This document shows positions 24,791 to 34,536 of a stretch of DNA of 64,000 nt, piece after piece. This stretch comes from Pontibacter sp. HSC-14F20 (GTDB lineage Bacteria > Bacteroidota > Bacteroidia > Cytophagales > Hymenobacteraceae). Positions within the stretch are counted from its first letter, which is position 1. Every line of letters starts with the position of its first letter. The notes beneath the pieces are model-generated. The model saw only the letters and a list, made by a program, of their open reading frames with translations. It had not been told where the DNA came from and ran no database searches. The stretch is from assembly GCF_019599265.1 (NCBI RefSeq), contig NZ_JAHZTC010000001.1:186001-250000 (forward strand), written 5' to 3'. The translations under genes and the position numbers were made by a program.

Positions 24791-27385
24791 CTACTTTTTA
24801 CCGATAATTGAATTTGCCCGGTATACATGGTCGGCAGCCTGTAGAATCTTACCTTTCAGCTTAGGGTTGTAATCCGGGTGCTCAGCCAAAAACGTGCGAA
24901 TTGTTTCGGTGGCAGTCGGTGTCTGGTAATAGCCGAAAGTTGACTGCAGCCAGTTGGTTGGGAAGAAAATGTCGCCGGTCAGCTGAATTTCTTCTACCAG
25001 TTCCAGGCTCTCGCGCAGGTATTTTTCTGAAGAAGCAGCCCGCAGCGGATGGTGCAGGTATAAGAGCGCAGCGCCTACCCAGGCTTCCTTGTCGCGGTTA
25101 CTGCGGTCTTTGAGCGAGGCAAAAAAAGTATCGCGCACCTGTTCTTCACCCGACAGGGCCGGCATCAGGAACTGCAAACGCTTCTGCCGGTCCGGGTTTT
25201 TGATACGGGCCAGTTGCTTTTGCAGTATACCTGCGGCGTTTGGATAGTCCTGTACGGCCAGCGAGAGGGCTAGGGAGGTATAGTCGTCTTCATTCAGGTT
25301 CACGCTAGCAGGGGCTTTCTGGAATTCCCATACCTGGTGCAACCGATCCTGTGCCTCTCTGGTCAGAGCGATGCTTTGGTAAGCTTTGAAGAGCAGCTTT
25401 TTAGCATTGTCCGATTTCTGTTCCTCCATCGCCTCCCACAGTTTTTTCTCCAAGTCAGGTGCAATCACTGTGCGTCTTTCAGGAGTTGTAAATCTCCAGA
25501 AGGTATCGCTCAGATATCCCGTCAGCAGCTTCAGGTTCAATTCATCTGTTTCCATACCTGACTCTACCAACGTGATAGGCAGCAGGAGGTCAGGGGTAAC
25601 CTTTCTGTCATTGAGCATATTTTCGTAAAGGTTGATATACACGGCAGCACGCATCACCGGGTTAGCTATGCTCTGGCTAATGCCCGCTCGGTAACGCAGG
25701 TCCACCGGAAACACGCCATAACCCTGCCCCGAAGAATTGAACAGCACATTTAGTGGTATGCGTTTGCCGATCGCTTCTGTCAGTTCCACAGCTGCATCGT
25801 CCATATTCACGGTGAGCTCCTGCACGCTGTCTGCATACACCAGTGCGACCTCGAAGAGCTGTGGCCATAGGCGGTCCGAGCTGTCTTCGGCTTTCTGGGT
25901 GATCGTGAAGAAGCTGATCTTACCGTCTGTCACTTGCAAGTCGTAGTCAAATACCGGCCGCCCCGGTTCGTTCACCCATACCTGATTCCAGGCCTGTAAA
26001 TCCACGGACGTACGGGCGTCCAGTATTTCGATGAGTTGCGGCCAGGTGGCATTGCTGTTGGCGTAAGTTTTCAGGTATACCTGTAGCCCTTCCTGAAAAG
26101 CTTTTTCGCCCATCAATCGCTCCAGCTGCCGCATCATGATGGGAGCCTTGTGGTAGATGATATGCCCGTAAAGTGAGCCGGCATCCTGCAGGTTGGGCAG
26201 TTCCTGCCGGATCGGGTTGGCGCCGGCCGTGCGATCCACGCTGTAGGCGGCCGGGAAGTGGTCGATCAGAAACTTGAGGTCGTAATTGCTGTCTTTCACC
26301 GTCGTCCTGGAGATCTTATCGGCCATGAAGTTGGCAAACACTTCTTTCATCCACACGTCGTTGAACCAGCGCATGGTCACGAGGTCGCCAAACCACATGT
26401 GCGCTGTTTCGTGCGCGATCAGGTTAGAGCGTGCTACCAGTTGATCTTTTGTAGCACCTTCGTCCAAAAACAGGGTAGAAGCCTTGTAGTCGATTGCACC
26501 GACGTGCTCCATGCCGCCGTACTGGAAATCAGGTATAGCCACGAAATCGAACTTCTGGAAAGGGTAGGAGATCCGGGTATAATTCTCCATAAAGGCCAGC
26601 GCATCGCGGTGGATGCTGAAGATCGGGTCTACACTTTTAAGCTTGTCCTGATCGGTTTCGCGGTGGTAAAAATGCATGGTGCGGCCCCTGTCGCTGTTAC
26701 TCACTTTCCTGAAATCACCGGCCACAAAAGAAAAGAGATATGTCGGTATCGTATCGGAAGGCAGGTAGGTATAAGTCTTGGTTGCGCCCGTCAGCACCGA
26801 GTCCTGCAACGGTGCATTGGCCAGTGCTTTCCAGTTTTGTGGCAAGGTGAGCGTGAGCTTAAACACGGCTTTCAGATCAGGCTGATCTAAGCAGGGAAAC
26901 ACGGTGCGGGCGCGGTCCGGCACGAGCAAGGTATAGAGGAAGTTCTCGTTGCGGTTGAGCGAAAGATTACCTGCCGTGAAGTCGATCTCTACCTGATTCC
27001 GGCCCTCCTGCAGGTAGCGTGGCTGAATCACAATATGCTCGTTCTCGAATAGGGTCGGAATTTCCTTACCGTTCACTTTTACCAGCAAGACATTTTCCTG
27101 CTTCTCTTTAAAGTCGATCTGCAGTGGCTGACTCAAATTTGTTAGGTCAAACGAGATAATTTCTGTAGCAGGTAAAGGTGCCTCTTTCCCTTCCGGTATT
27201 TGCAGCTTAATATCATACTGCACATTGCGGAGTGTCTGGTTACGGTGCTCCGCTAACTTACGGGACACGCCGGTTTCTACCGGCAAGGTATAGGCGCTGC
27301 TGGCCGGGCCCTTGCTGCAGCCGCTCAGTAAGGTCAGTGACAGGGCCAGCGTTGCGGCTTTTAAGGTATAGCTGTGTTTTGACAT
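24791..27385 (-). CDS. M1-family aminopeptidase lipoprotein
   Basis: An 864-residue zinc aminopeptidase with a lipoprotein signal (LTLLSGC, Cys23), so it is an envelope enzyme trimming peptides from their N-terminus. The zinc motif HETAH (residues 325-329) is followed after 18 residues by the third ligand, Glu348, in KEVFANF. The exopeptidase motif reads GGMEH (about 290-294), where most family members have GAMEN or GGMEN. The C-terminal half is alpha-helical repeat-like, as in ERAP-type members. It stands alone, with repeat copy 3 upstream. Confidence 0.9.
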   Translation of the reverse strand: MSKHSYTLKAATLALSLTLLSGCSKGPASSAYTLPVETGVSRKLAEHRNQTLRNVQYDIKLQIPEGKEAPLPATEIISFDLTNLSQPLQIDFKEKQENVLLVKVNGKEIPTLFENEHIVIQPRYLQEGRNQVEIDFTAGNLSLNRNENFLYTLLVPDRARTVFPCLDQPDLKAVFKLTLTLPQNWKALANAPLQDSVLTGATKTYTYLPSDTIPTYLFSFVAGDFRKVSNSDRGRTMHFYHRETDQDKLKSVDPIFSIHRDALAFMENYTRISYPFQKFDFVAIPDFQYGGMEHVGAIDYKASTLFLDEGATKDQLVARSNLIAHETAHMWFGDLVTMRWFNDVWMKEVFANFMADKISRTTVKDSNYDLKFLIDHFPAAYSVDRTAGANPIRQELPNLQDAGSLYGHIIYHKAPIMMRQLERLMGEKAFQEGLQVYLKTYANSNATWPQLIEILDARTSVDLQAWNQVWVNEPGRPVFDYDLQVTDGKISFFTITQKAEDSSDRLWPQLFEVALVYADSVQELTVNMDDAAVELTEAIGKRIPLNVLFNSSGQGYGVFPVDLRYRAGISQSIANPVMRAAVYINLYENMLNDRKVTPDLLLPITLVESGMETDELNLKLLTGYLSDTFWRFTTPERRTVIAPDLEKKLWEAMEEQKSDNAKKLLFKAYQSIALTREAQDRLHQVWEFQKAPASVNLNEDDYTSLALSLAVQDYPNAAGILQKQLARIKNPDRQKRLQFLMPALSGEEQVRDTFFASLKDRSNRDKEAWVGAALLYLHHPLRAASSEKYLRESLELVEEIQLTGDIFFPTNWLQSTFGYYQTPTATETIRTFLAEHPDYNPKLKGKILQAADHVYRANSIIGKK

Positions 27386-27511
27386 CTTTTGTGTGAAGGG
27401 TGCTTGTAAAGATAATGGTTTTTGGAGTTGGTGTGGGTATGGTTATACCTATCCCTATCCCTACACTTAGCTTTGTTGCTACTGCTGTTGCAGGTATAGC
27501 GACCTGTGTTG

Positions 27512-27800
27512 CTTTGTAGCTTCGCCTGTGCGGCGGGCCCCTAGCCCCAGTAGGCAAAAAAGTCAAGACCCTCCAAATCGAGGGCCCCCTACCCCCACTC
27601 GCTGAACGCTCTTGACAGGGGGACCCCTTCACCCCCAACAGTGGAGTGTCAAAAGGTGCACCTGGTTGAGCTATACCTTCGTAGCTAGCGTGCAGGTTAG
27701 TCTTGTTATACCTGCCAGTGGTGTCTGCGACGAAGCTATACCTAACAACTGGCAGTTACGGAGATTCCCTCTTTGAAGGGGCAGGGGGATGTAAATGATG
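27512..27800. repeat. Dispersed intergenic repeat, copy 3
   Basis: Closely matches copy 2 from GCCTGTGCGGCGGGCCC through CACCCCCAACAGTGGAGTGT and the GGTGCACCT box. Further on it shares CTTTGAAGGGG and ATGTAAATGATGCAC-like sequence with copy 1 (1055-1086). The remaining spacer to the catalase gene (27801-28018) holds G-rich low-complexity sequence and TATACCT copies, but no gene. Confidence 0.8.
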
Positions 27801-27960
27801 CACACGAAATCTCAGCTACTAAGCTATACCTGATGAATTAAGAGCACCAGAAAGTTCCCCTCCTGTTTGGGGGTAAGAGTTCTCTACAAAAGGAAGGGCT
27901 AGGGTAGGTAATTCACTCCCTGAGTAAGGCCGGCATAACTGCTTCTCCTAAAAAAGCAAA

Positions 27961-27979
27961 AGCCGCGAAACTCGCGGCT
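27961..27979 (-). terminator. Terminator of the catalase gene
   Basis: Stem AGCCGCGA (27961-27968) with 27972-27979 and a short loop. Read from the catalase gene, a T-rich tract follows. Confidence 0.7.
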
Positions 27980-28018
27980 CTTGCCCAAACAAACAATCAA
28001 TAACAAACATTAAAATTC

Positions 28019-30214
28019 TTAAGCAGGTGTCATATGGCGTTCGCGGTCCCAATGGCGGTGTTTTTTGATCGCCTCAAGGAAATTTTTGGCAAATTCACCG
28101 GCATCGGCATCGCTGCCCGCTGTGACTACGCCGCTATGCGACACCACTTTGCCCGATTCCTTTTCGGCGAAGTTTACGCCCATCACAAAAGCTCTCTCCA
28201 GCAGATTTATACCGAAGCCTGAGGTGGCAATGGGTTTGCAGTGTTTGAACGCTTCGCTCACAAAGTGAAGCGCATCACCCAGGCCCATCATCTTGCGTAC
28301 ACTCTTCTCACCATCCGGAATATAAACGGCATCGAACATAATAGAACCTGTCGTTACATGGCTCTTGTCTACTTCCAGTTCCTGGCCGGTACTGGAGATG
28401 CGCTTGCCCTGAAGCTTCGACACAATTTTGGCATGTGCGCCGGCAGCTTCAATAGACTCCTTCACCTGCATCACCTCATTGTAATCAAAGCCGTCTTCTA
28501 TCAGGATGGCGACTCTTCTGGATTTGGCGGTTTCAACCTTGTTTTTCTCCATACTCACCGTCGGCGATTCCTGCACCGACTTGCCTTTGCTGATTTTCTG
28601 AGAAGCGGTATCTTCTACATAATTTCCTGTTGACTCCGCATCCTGGTCCACTGGCATTTCGATGCCTATACCTGCCGCCACCAGCGCAGCAAACTGCGGG
28701 TCTACTTTGTAAAAATTGGCTACCTGTCTTCTGCGGATTTCTTTGTTCTCTACCTTGCCTAATTCAAAGTGTGCAGCAGACACCAGGTGCTCTTTCTCAG
28801 GCTCTGTAAGGGAGTTCCAGAACAGAGTGGCCTGGCTGTAGTGGTCGTTAAAGCTTTCGCTACGCGCGCGGATTTTGTGTCCCTCCACTTTTTCCATGTA
28901 GTGCACGTAACCACCCATGTTTTCAGGGGCCATCATCGGGCAGCCATTGCCAATCGAGTTGGGCCAGTAGTTTGCCTTGCCTTTGCCAATCGTCATTTTC
29001 ATAAAGCCTGCTCCGTGGTGGTTGTGCACCGGCACAACCGGCCTGTTAATTGGCACCTCCGTGAAATTAACACTTGTAAAGCGGTTGAGTTGCGTATCGA
29101 GGTAAGAAAAAAGGCGTCCCTGCAGCAATGGGTCGTTGGTCACGTCTATACCAGGCACCAGGTTTCCGGGGTGAAAGGCCACCTGCTCTGTTTCAGCAAA
29201 GAAATTGTCGGGGTTGCGGTTGAGTACCATTTTACCCACCGGCCGGCGTGGCACCAGTTCTTCAGGTATAATTTTGGTCGCATCGAGCAGGTCGAAATCG
29301 TATTTGAATTCATCTTCTTCCGGCACCAGCTGCACCGACAGCTCAAACTCCGGATAATCACCCATTTCGATGGACTCCCACAGGTCGCGGCGCAGCCAAT
29401 CAGGATCTTTTCCGGCCAGTTTCTGAGCTTCGTCCCATACCAGTGAGTGGGCACCATAAGTAGGCCGCCAGTGAAATTTCACAAACGTACCCTTGCCCTG
29501 TTCGTTTACAAACCGGAAAGTATGCACACCAAAGCCGTCCATCATCCGGAAGCTACGCGGTATAGCCCTGTCCGACAGCACCCACATGAGCATGTGCGTC
29601 GTCTCCGGCATCAGCGAGGCAAAATCCCAGAAGGTGTCGTGCGCGGCCGAGGCCTGTGGCATTTCGTTGTCAGCCTCTGGCTTAATGGAATGCACCAGAT
29701 CCGGGAATTTGATGCCGTCCTGTATAAAGAAAACCGGAATGTTGTTGCCAACCAGGTCGTAATTGCCTTCTTCTGTGTAGAATTTTGTTGCAAAGCCGCG
29801 CACATCGCGCACTGTGTCAGCAGAGCCCCGGGAGCCTACTACAGTCGAAAACCGTACAAATACCGGCGTCTTAGTGTTCGGGTCAGTCAGAAACCTGGCT
29901 TTAGTGTACTGCTTGAGCGAACTGTCGTACGGCTGGAAGTACCCATGAGCCGCTGAGCCGCGTGCATGCACCACTCGCTCAGGTATAGACTCATGGTCGA
30001 GGTGGGTCATTTTTTCACGGAAGTGGAAGTCTTCCATCAAAGTCGGACCGCGCTGCCCGGCTTTAAGCGAGTCGTCGGTGTGGTTGATGCGTAAGCCCTG
30101 GTCAGTGGTCATATACTGGTCCTTGCCGTCTTCCCGGAAGTGTTCTAATTGTTTGTCTTTACTGTTTTCGTTTACGTGATTGGACTGAGGCTTATTCATA
30201 TCTTTCTCTTCCAT
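28019..30214 (-). CDS. katE: Large-subunit catalase with DJ-1/PfpI-type domain
   Basis: A heme catalase of about 731 residues that removes hydrogen peroxide. The catalytic histidine lies in PERVVHARGSAAHGYF (about residue 83). The heme tyrosine lies in RLFSYLDTQLNRF. After about residue 560 a class-I glutaminase-like (DJ-1/PfpI) domain follows (RRVAILIEDGFDYNEV), the mark of clade-2 large catalases. I start at MEEKDMNKPQ (30214); a second ATG follows at 30199. The longer frame to 30277 lacks likeness. It is a single-gene unit with its own terminator. The symbol follows the large catalase class. Confidence 0.92.
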   Translation of the reverse strand: MEEKDMNKPQSNHVNENSKDKQLEHFREDGKDQYMTTDQGLRINHTDDSLKAGQRGPTLMEDFHFREKMTHLDHESIPERVVHARGSAAHGYFQPYDSSLKQYTKARFLTDPNTKTPVFVRFSTVVGSRGSADTVRDVRGFATKFYTEEGNYDLVGNNIPVFFIQDGIKFPDLVHSIKPEADNEMPQASAAHDTFWDFASLMPETTHMLMWVLSDRAIPRSFRMMDGFGVHTFRFVNEQGKGTFVKFHWRPTYGAHSLVWDEAQKLAGKDPDWLRRDLWESIEMGDYPEFELSVQLVPEEDEFKYDFDLLDATKIIPEELVPRRPVGKMVLNRNPDNFFAETEQVAFHPGNLVPGIDVTNDPLLQGRLFSYLDTQLNRFTSVNFTEVPINRPVVPVHNHHGAGFMKMTIGKGKANYWPNSIGNGCPMMAPENMGGYVHYMEKVEGHKIRARSESFNDHYSQATLFWNSLTEPEKEHLVSAAHFELGKVENKEIRRRQVANFYKVDPQFAALVAAGIGIEMPVDQDAESTGNYVEDTASQKISKGKSVQESPTVSMEKNKVETAKSRRVAILIEDGFDYNEVMQVKESIEAAGAHAKIVSKLQGKRISSTGQELEVDKSHVTTGSIMFDAVYIPDGEKSVRKMMGLGDALHFVSEAFKHCKPIATSGFGINLLERAFVMGVNFAEKESGKVVSHSGVVTAGSDADAGEFAKNFLEAIKKHRHWDRERHMTPA

Positions 30215-30468
30215 GATTTTGTTTGTTTTTTGCAAGTAGATGAGGTAAAGCTTTAAAGAAATGTGTGCGGAATTCAATTCAACAATACGGTCCAGTATTT
30301 TAAGTGGTTAAGAAAAAATGAAATTATGCAAGATTAAAATTGGGTTAAAATAAGACTTTAGGGATAGGCTAAACAGGTATAGCTGTGCCAGGTATGAGTA
30401 GCACAGGTATAGCGCAAGCATGAATAGGAAAAATCAGAGAATAGGAGTACGTGATAATGCGACTATTT

Positions 30469-31020
30469 TTATAGGCTGAGCTCTTTGCGCCCGAAGCTGT
30501 ACTCGTCTTCTTTCAGGTAATAATCGCCGCATTTCTGCAGTATCGTCAGGTTATCGATCGTGATCTCCCAATTGAAGTTGTAGTTGAAAAGAAAGGTAAG
30601 GACCGGGCCAAGCACGTCGGTTGAGGTATCGCCGAGGGCCAGCGAAATGTGCGGCAGCCACATGTTTGGGTTATAGTAAATACCCATCTCGCTGCTCATC
30701 TCCGAAATGTCGCGGTGCAGGCGGTCGTGCAACTGATTGAGTTGATTGGTACGAAGCACCGGAATGTAGATAACCGGCTTCTCACCCGGAAAAATTCCCA
30801 GACCGGTGGTACGGATCGTAAAAGGCTCTGTCTCGCGGGTAGTTTCCACCAAATATTGCTGCAGCTCTTCCATATCCGGGATTTCCGCGGTGAGCAGTGT
30901 CAGGTGCGGGTAGGGTGTCATCTTTACCTCATTCAGGCCAAATTGGGTGTCGAGCAAACTGGTCAGTTCGGTTACACGTGCAGAATGGGAAGGGTCGAGC
31001 AGGGATGTAACTGCGATCAT
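30469..31020 (-). CDS. 2H phosphoesterase (2'-5' RNA ligase family)
   Basis: A 183-residue cytoplasmic protein with two HxT/S motifs, PHLTLL near residue 38 and PHISLAL near residue 125. These give the paired histidines of the 2H phosphoesterase fold. Members act on 2'-5' linkages or cyclic nucleotide phosphates, and many have unknown substrates. The ABC-F gene is divergent, about 220 bases away. Confidence 0.75.
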   Translation of the reverse strand: MIAVTSLLDPSHSARVTELTSLLDTQFGLNEVKMTPYPHLTLLTAEIPDMEELQQYLVETTRETEPFTIRTTGLGIFPGEKPVIYIPVLRTNQLNQLHDRLHRDISEMSSEMGIYYNPNMWLPHISLALGDTSTDVLGPVLTFLFNYNFNWEITIDNLTILQKCGDYYLKEDEYSFGRKELSL

Positions 31021-31210
31021 AAAAGGCTATATTTTATTGCTGTTTTCAACGTATCGCCTACACATTTTTCAAAAGCATAAAGCTATAGAACGGGGCATTT
31101 GTGATAATGTTTACCTGTGCAGTGCATTTTGCGCCCGCAATGTATATTTCTACGTAGCAGGCGACTTTTGGTCTGTAGGCCTTAGCGCTGGGGATGTTTC
31201 CCAAAATAAG

Positions 31211-31218
31211 TACCTTTG
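31211..31218 (+). promoter_or_regulatory. Possible promoter -7 box of the ABC-F gene
   Basis: TACCTTTG fits TAnnTTTG, 21 bases before the ATG at 31239. This supports that start over the upstream in-frame ATG at 31194, which would lie before the transcript start. The -33 box is weak. Confidence 0.5.
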
Positions 31219-31238
31219 TAGCTCAGCTTTCCGAATCT

Positions 31239-33170
31239 ATGATCTCTATCAATAACCTTAGCTTTCATTTTGGCAGCCGTCCCATGTACGACGAGGCCAA
31301 CCTGCATATCAAACCCAAAGACAAGATAGCTCTGATCGGGCTTAATGGTACAGGCAAATCTACGCTACTACGCATCATTGTGGGGGAGTACAAACCCGAC
31401 GGCGGGAGCATACAGATGAGCAAGGAAACTACCATTGGTTTCCTGAACCAGGACCTGCTCAGCTACGAAACGCACGAGAGCATTCTGTCAGTTGCCATGC
31501 AGGCTTTTGATGAGGCCATTTCACTGCAAAAGGAGATTGACCAAGTGCTGGTAGAGTTTGAGAATAACTTCCACGACAAGCTGGTTGATAAACTGGCAGC
31601 GCTCCAAGAGCGGTTTGAGGCGCTCGGCGGCTATACCATGCAGGCCGAAGCAGAGTCGATTCTGGAAGGCCTTGGCTTCACAACTGAGGAGCTGAAGCAG
31701 CCATTGGCCTCTTTCTCGGGTGGCTGGCGCATGCGTGTAATGCTGGCCAAGATTCTCCTGCAGAAACCCTCGCTGCTGCTGCTTGACGAACCGACTAACC
31801 ATCTCGACCTTCCTTCCATCAAGTGGCTTGAGTCATACCTGGATCGCTTTGAAGGTGCGGTCGTGATTGTGTCTCACGACCGGGAGTTTCTGGACAAAAC
31901 CACCAACATTACAGTGGAAGTGTCGGGTGCAAAGCTGAATCTATACCCTGGCAACTATAGCTTTTATGTAGAAGAGAAAGCCCTGCGTAACGAGATTCAG
32001 AAAGGCGCTTATGAGAATCAACAGGCTCAAATCCGGCAAACAGAGCGCTTTATTGAGCGCTTTAAGGCCAAGGCAACCAAAGCCAAGCAGGCCCAGAGCC
32101 GCATGAAGCAGTTGGAGCGCATGGAAAGAATCGAGGAGGTAGCAGGTGAGGCAGCAAAAGTAAACTTCAGCTTCCGCTTCAACGTGCAGCCGGGGCGCCA
32201 CATCCTGCGCCTGGAGCATATGAGCAAAAGCTTCGGCAGCAAACTAATATTCCGTGATACCAACGTGCATGTAGAGCGCGGCGACAAGATTGCACTCATC
32301 GGTGCCAATGGTAAAGGTAAGTCTACACTGCTGCGCATCATTGCCGGTACCGAGCCGATACAGGGCAAGCGGGAACTGGGGCATAATGTGATCATGTCGT
32401 TTTATGCGCAGCATCAGCTGGAGGCCCTGAACGTGGAGAATGAGGTCTTGCAGGAACTGCAGCAGGCTGGTTCCGGTAAATCGGAGGTTGAGTTGCGTAC
32501 GCTGCTGGGTTCCTTCCTCTTCACCGGCGACGATGCGTTTAAAAAGATAAAAGTGCTGTCAGGAGGGGAGAAGAGCCGTGTGGCGCTGGCCAAAACCCTG
32601 ATCTCGGAGGCAAACTTCCTGATGCTCGACGAACCGACCAACCACCTGGATATGCAGTCGGTCAACATCCTGATTCAGGCATTGGACCAGTATGAGGGTA
32701 CTTTTATTATCATTTCGCACGACCGCTATTTTGTAGAAAATGTGGCTACCAAAATCTGGTACATCGAAGACTACCAGCTTAAGGAATATCCCGGCACTTA
32801 CCACGAATTTGAAACTTTCCAGGAGAAGCGTGAAAAAGAAAGTAAACGTGAAGCCGCCTCAGCGCCAGCTGCTAAGAAAGAAGAACCGAAACCAAAGCGC
32901 GACAACAGCGAGTTTAATGCGCTGAACAACCAGCTGAAGCAGGTAAACCGTCAGATAAGTGAGATGGAGAAGCAGGTGCAGCAACTGGAACAGGAACTCG
33001 CCAAACACGAAACGGAACTGGCCGACCCGAAGGTATACAGTAACCCTAGCCTGTTGCAGGAAACATCCCAAAAGTTTGAAACTGTGCAGAAAGAACTGGA
33101 TGCTGTCAACCAAAAATGGGAAAACCTGATGCTGGATGCCGAGGAACTGGAAGAGCAGCTCAAAAGTTAA
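31239..33170 (+). CDS. ABC-F family ATPase
   Basis: A protein of about 643 residues with two ATP-binding cassettes and no membrane segment. Site 1 has Walker A GLNGTGKST (about 34-42), signature FSGGWRMRV and Walker B LLLDEPTNHLD. Site 2 has GANGKGKST, LSGGEKSRV and FLMLDEPTNHLD. A linker rich in charged residues joins them, and the C-terminal about 100 residues form a coiled coil (QLKQVNRQISEMEKQVQQLE), as in Uup-like members. ABC-F proteins act on the ribosome, easing stalling or antibiotic binding. It is followed by a terminator. Confidence 0.9.
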   Translation: MISINNLSFHFGSRPMYDEANLHIKPKDKIALIGLNGTGKSTLLRIIVGEYKPDGGSIQMSKETTIGFLNQDLLSYETHESILSVAMQAFDEAISLQKEIDQVLVEFENNFHDKLVDKLAALQERFEALGGYTMQAEAESILEGLGFTTEELKQPLASFSGGWRMRVMLAKILLQKPSLLLLDEPTNHLDLPSIKWLESYLDRFEGAVVIVSHDREFLDKTTNITVEVSGAKLNLYPGNYSFYVEEKALRNEIQKGAYENQQAQIRQTERFIERFKAKATKAKQAQSRMKQLERMERIEEVAGEAAKVNFSFRFNVQPGRHILRLEHMSKSFGSKLIFRDTNVHVERGDKIALIGANGKGKSTLLRIIAGTEPIQGKRELGHNVIMSFYAQHQLEALNVENEVLQELQQAGSGKSEVELRTLLGSFLFTGDDAFKKIKVLSGGEKSRVALAKTLISEANFLMLDEPTNHLDMQSVNILIQALDQYEGTFIIISHDRYFVENVATKIWYIEDYQLKEYPGTYHEFETFQEKREKESKREAASAPAAKKEEPKPKRDNSEFNALNNQLKQVNRQISEMEKQVQQLEQELAKHETELADPKVYSNPSLLQETSQKFETVQKELDAVNQKWENLMLDAEELEEQLKS

Positions 33171-33223
33171 CGTGGCAAAATAACTTACGTCTGATCATAC
33201 ACGATAGATGTGAATTTAATTTG

Positions 33224-33250
33224 AAGCAGCAAGCCTTGGGTTTGCTGCTT
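33224..33250 (+). terminator. Terminator after the ABC-F gene
   Basis: Stem AAGCAGCAA (33224-33232) with 33242-33250, followed by a T run, 54 bases after the stop codon. Confidence 0.8.
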
Positions 33251-33402
33251 TTTTGTGCCTTTGCTGGCTTAGTTGGCTGATTGGCAGAATAGAAGAGAAG
33301 TAATGAAGCTATGCTTTCATGCAATTGTATGCGTATGTTTAAATTGTACTTTGAGATAAGGTGCTCTTTTGCTATTTTGTTTCTCATACGCACCTTATAT
33401 CT

Positions 33403-33881
33403 ATGAAAACCTCCTTACTGTTGTTGCTGCTTAATTTTAGCAGTGTATTTAATGGCATCACTGCCCAGTATAGCGATGAGATTATTGTACAGAAAAAAGG
33501 CTTCGGATTTGCCTACTACCAGACTGGTAGCCAGCTCAGTAAAGAACAACTTTTGCACATTTTAGATCAACATCCGGAAGCACGAAAGGAGCTTCAGAAA
33601 GGCCATCGCAATTCACTGCCGGCTTCGATGCTGACCTACGCTGTTGGCCTTCTGATAACTTGTCCGATGAGCAGGCAGCTGGCAACCAACCTAACTGGCT
33701 GGTCTCAGGTGCGGGCGCAAGCTTGCTGACCTTCAGCATCCCCTTTGCCGGCGCTAAAATGAAACGGCAGCATCAGGCGATCCAGGTATTCAATAAAGGG
33801 TTGCGCTATGCCTGTATACCTAAGCCGGATCTTCGGGTTGGGTATGCTTACAACCGTGCTATCTTACTCTATACCTTCTGA
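33403..33881 (+). pseudogene. Frameshifted secreted protein
   Basis: Frame one starts at 33403 with a signal peptide (MKTSLLLLLLNFSSVFNGIT, then AQ). It continues through IIVQKKGFGFAYYQTG to about 33645. The second half reads on in a different frame from about 33645 (PSDNLSDEQAAGNQPNWLVS) through a hydrophobic stretch and a basic tail to 33881. Joined, they would give a protein of about 160 residues with a signal and one membrane-like segment. I do not recognise the family. A single frameshift fits decay, or a sequencing error could mimic it. Confidence 0.55.
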
Positions 33882-33901
33882 CAAGTGGTATTTTTGTTTC
33901 T

Positions 33902-34404
33902 TTAGGGTTCAGCAGTCTCCTTTCGCATGTCCAGGGTATAGAACAGCCAGCTAACCAGGGCATGGTTACTGGTGAAACTACCCGGAGTCGATGACTGTAC
34001 ATAGCGGTTCATGTACCCGGTCTGCAACATCAGGCCCCGGTAGCAGGCCGCTAATATCAGCGAAATGCGGTTCTGATCAAATGGAGCCGTGGCTTCTTCT
34101 CCCAGGTTCATCAGTGGTTCGTTGCTCAGGGCCAAGCTGGATTGTATACCTTTAAAATTCAGGGCCGGAAGATTGCGTCGCAGTACCGGGAAAGTGGGTA
34201 GTCAGGCAGGTGCGGATGATGCCAAAGCCTGCCGGAATGTAGTGGACGTTGTTCCAGATTAAAAAGCGCTTTGAAACCCGGCAAGTTGTCATATAACCGA
34301 ACCCGATCTGCTCATCCTGCGCTACGATCTTGTACTGTGCGATAGTTTCTGACAGCAAAAGCAACAGCAGCACCAGGCTGTAGACCAGCTGGTTTACTCC
34401 TCAT
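33902..34404 (-). pseudogene. Decayed relative of the neighbouring secreted protein
   Basis: Minus-strand pieces in shifted frames. An N-terminal piece from MRSKPAGLQ shifts into VLLLLLLSETIAQYKIVAQ and QIGFGYMTTC. A second piece (KGIQSSLALSNEPLMNLGEEA, IALACYRG-like) ends at 33902. The signal peptide followed by AQY and a GFG segment recalls the gene at 33403 on the other strand, so they may be old paralogues. At least two frame breaks make a functional product unlikely. No family is recognised. Confidence 0.35.
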
Positions 34405-34536
34405 ACCAGGTTTTTGGCAGAATTTTCACAATGCAGGAACGGCATAGACGAAGATAGTTGAAATTAAGTTGGATAGCGCCACAGTTAACATCCTGCCCGG
34501 CACCCCGTATCTACTACGGTGCAAACAGCCCTTAAC

